Origin: Leidyana gryllorum EB-2025a
Lineage: Eukaryota > Apicomplexa
Assembly: GCA_048772705.1 (NCBI GenBank)
Contig: JBLWGC010000213.1
Location: 186,001 to 250,000, forward strand
Reading direction: 5' to 3'
Length of the DNA: 64,000 nucleotides
Below, piece after piece: positions 62,597 to 64,000 of the stretch. The notes below the pieces were generated by a model that worked only from the letters and a program-made list of their open reading frames with translations, was not told the DNA's origin and searched no databases. Both the position numbers and the translations under genes were made by a program. Within the stretch, counting starts at the first letter, position 1. The number at the start of each line of letters is the position of its first letter.

Positions 62597-64000
62597 TCAT
62601 CGCCTAACAGTGCTGCGTTTCTTAATCTTCTGCTTCTTGATGTGCTTCTTCATCTTATTCTGACGTTTCTCCCTATTGGCTGCTTTCACCTGTCGTTTCC
62701 ATTCTTTGGGGTCAACACCTTCGGGGATGTTTCCATCAAATTTCACTCCCTCTTCCTCGTCCACTACACTCTCGTCTGCTGCCGGCCGCCCAGACGACGT
62801 CGTCGCATCACTAACGCTCTGACTACTACAAGAATCATCCCCGTCGTCTGCTGGTAGCAACTCAGTGAACCTAGTCTTTTCTCCTCTTTGCTGAGCAGCT
62901 ATCTCCCGTTCCAAAGCTTTCATGTCCGGAATCTGCGCGCGAGAATATTTCAATGCGGATAAGGGAGCTGTACTCAATCATTCTACTCACCTCATGCAGA
63001 CTTGCAGCGGGAATGGTGCCAAAGAACTCTGGCTGTGGCTCCAGCGCACTCGTGTGCTCGCGCTCACTTGTGGTATTGATCACATAATTCAGAGTCCGAG
63101 AACACTCCCGGCCGAACCATCGACGCCGTAATCGGAGTTCGTCCAAACTCAATTGTTTGCCGCCCGCGAAGACGGGTTTTATCACTTCCACTTCGCCAAT
63201 ATCTTCAATACTCTCCTTAGCGGCCGTGACTGTGATTTCGCTCTTCTTTTGCATCATGGGGGCCGTGCCTCTCAAACGCTGACCCTCGAATAGCGCTCGC
63301 CACTGACTTTCTTGGAAAGGCAAATCAAAGTCAGGCCACTCGGCGACGGTCTCTTCAGTCGCCAAAGTGTCAATCTTTTGGGTTACAAAGGTGTACATCT
63401 CCTCCACAGTGAGCAGATCTTTGAAGCTTACGTCCAGCTGCTCCTTCAGCAGTCCTTCGTTTAGTTTGAAAGCGTCTTCCTCGGCAACAGAAACAGTCTG
63501 TGGGCGTATTATGGGCATCAACGAGGCCTCGTGATTGTACTGCACATTGAACCCGTCGTCAGCCTCCACCACTTCGCCCCCCTCGCCCTCGCCTTCGCCC
63601 TCCTCATCGTCGTCGTGATTGCCGACGACGAGTTGATCCGCCGCCGCCACCGCAGTTAAACCGTCGTCGTCCTGACTGCGTAATATTCGGGACCGGAAGA
63701 AGCGCGTGAGGTTCAGACAATCGCGTTTCAAGAAGATCTGTGAGTGACAATGATCACTCTCCATACTCTGAGATACATCGATGAGATAGAGATGGCCTCG
63801 GTGGAAAAGAATGTTATATTCACTCAGATCGCCGTGTATCAGTTTGCACGACTGGAGGAGCACTCGCGTCATTGTGAGCGCTTCAATGTACAGTCGTTTC
63901 CACAGAATCATATCGCGGAAGGCACAATCCTTCAGGCGGGGAGCCACTTGATCGATATCGGAGCCGACGAGGGTCATTAGCAGTACGTGGCTACGGAGTT
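62597..64000 (-). CDS. RIOK1: RIO1 atypical kinase, N-terminus beyond window
   Basis: ATPase/kinase required for late 40S maturation. The window cuts the gene: the frame is open to base 64000, reading SHVLLMTLVGS before the first internal Met, so the ATP-binding loop lies outside. Present are the catalytic loop LIHGDLSEYNILFH (D and N of the RIO active site) and the metal-binding LIDVSQSM. A long acidic insertion (about residues 130-190) and the RIO1-type basic tail KRQVKAANREKRQNKMKKHIKKQKIKK follow, joined by the 62933-62990 intron. The tail sequence sets it apart from RIO2 and RIO3. Its stop is 43 bp from the eRF3 start on the same strand, and PNO1, a partner in 40S maturation, is also in this window. 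Confidence 0.93.

Overview
The window is nuclear DNA of a very compact protist genome, most likely an apicomplexan-type alveolate and possibly a gregarine. This placement is inference. Supporting signs are very short spliceosomal introns (mostly 36-65 bp, two of 28-29 bp), about 50% GC, a plant/alveolate-type histidyl-tRNA synthetase with a long N-terminal domain, a PP2C with an MGNC acylation start, oligoendopeptidase F, and secreted proteins with a PAN/apple-like module. I see no bacterial operons, rRNA or tRNA genes, or transposons. About 30 protein genes fill the window. Many were rebuilt by joining exons, checking donor, acceptor and reading phase at each junction.

Layout. 1-8 kb: an unknown gene, then histidyl-tRNA synthetase converging on oligoendopeptidase F. 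8-16 kb: a secreted PAN-type protein, a coiled-coil protein and a DMT/SLC35-type transporter. 15.5-21.2 kb: a USP14/Ubp6 deubiquitinase whose start codon abuts that of an unknown 817-aa protein, then eIF5A and a PPIE-type RRM protein. 21.2-30 kb: an RCC1-repeat protein, a membrane-anchored TPR protein, fibrillarin, a tiny PSI-domain/one-TM protein and an unknown gene. 30-38.4 kb: a PAP2 phosphatase, PNO1, a 960-aa helical protein and PPWD1. 38.7-41.9 kb: two related secreted/membrane proteins with Pro-rich repeats. 41.9-48.8 kb: a SET/SMYD-like protein, a 15-exon Cys-loop (pentameric) ligand-gated ion channel and tRNA 2'-phosphotransferase. 49.8-57.9 kb: two tandem 101-aa paralogues, a large disordered protein and PP2C. 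58-64 kb: a 24-bp minisatellite, a class 3 lipase, eRF3 and the C-terminal part of RIO1 kinase.

How it fits together. The recognisable genes form a housekeeping set: rRNA processing (fibrillarin, PNO1, RIO1), translation (eIF5A, eRF3, HisRS), RNA repair/splicing (Tpt1, PPWD1, PPIE-type RRM) and protein turnover (USP14, PepF). Set among them are lineage-specific surface proteins: the Cys-loop channel, the PSI protein, the PAN protein and the Pro-repeat pair. These are the most novel content. Several divergent pairs have start codons only 0-27 bp apart, and a short T-run followed by GG or GAGC recurs just before many ATGs, so core promoters appear to be very small and partly shared.
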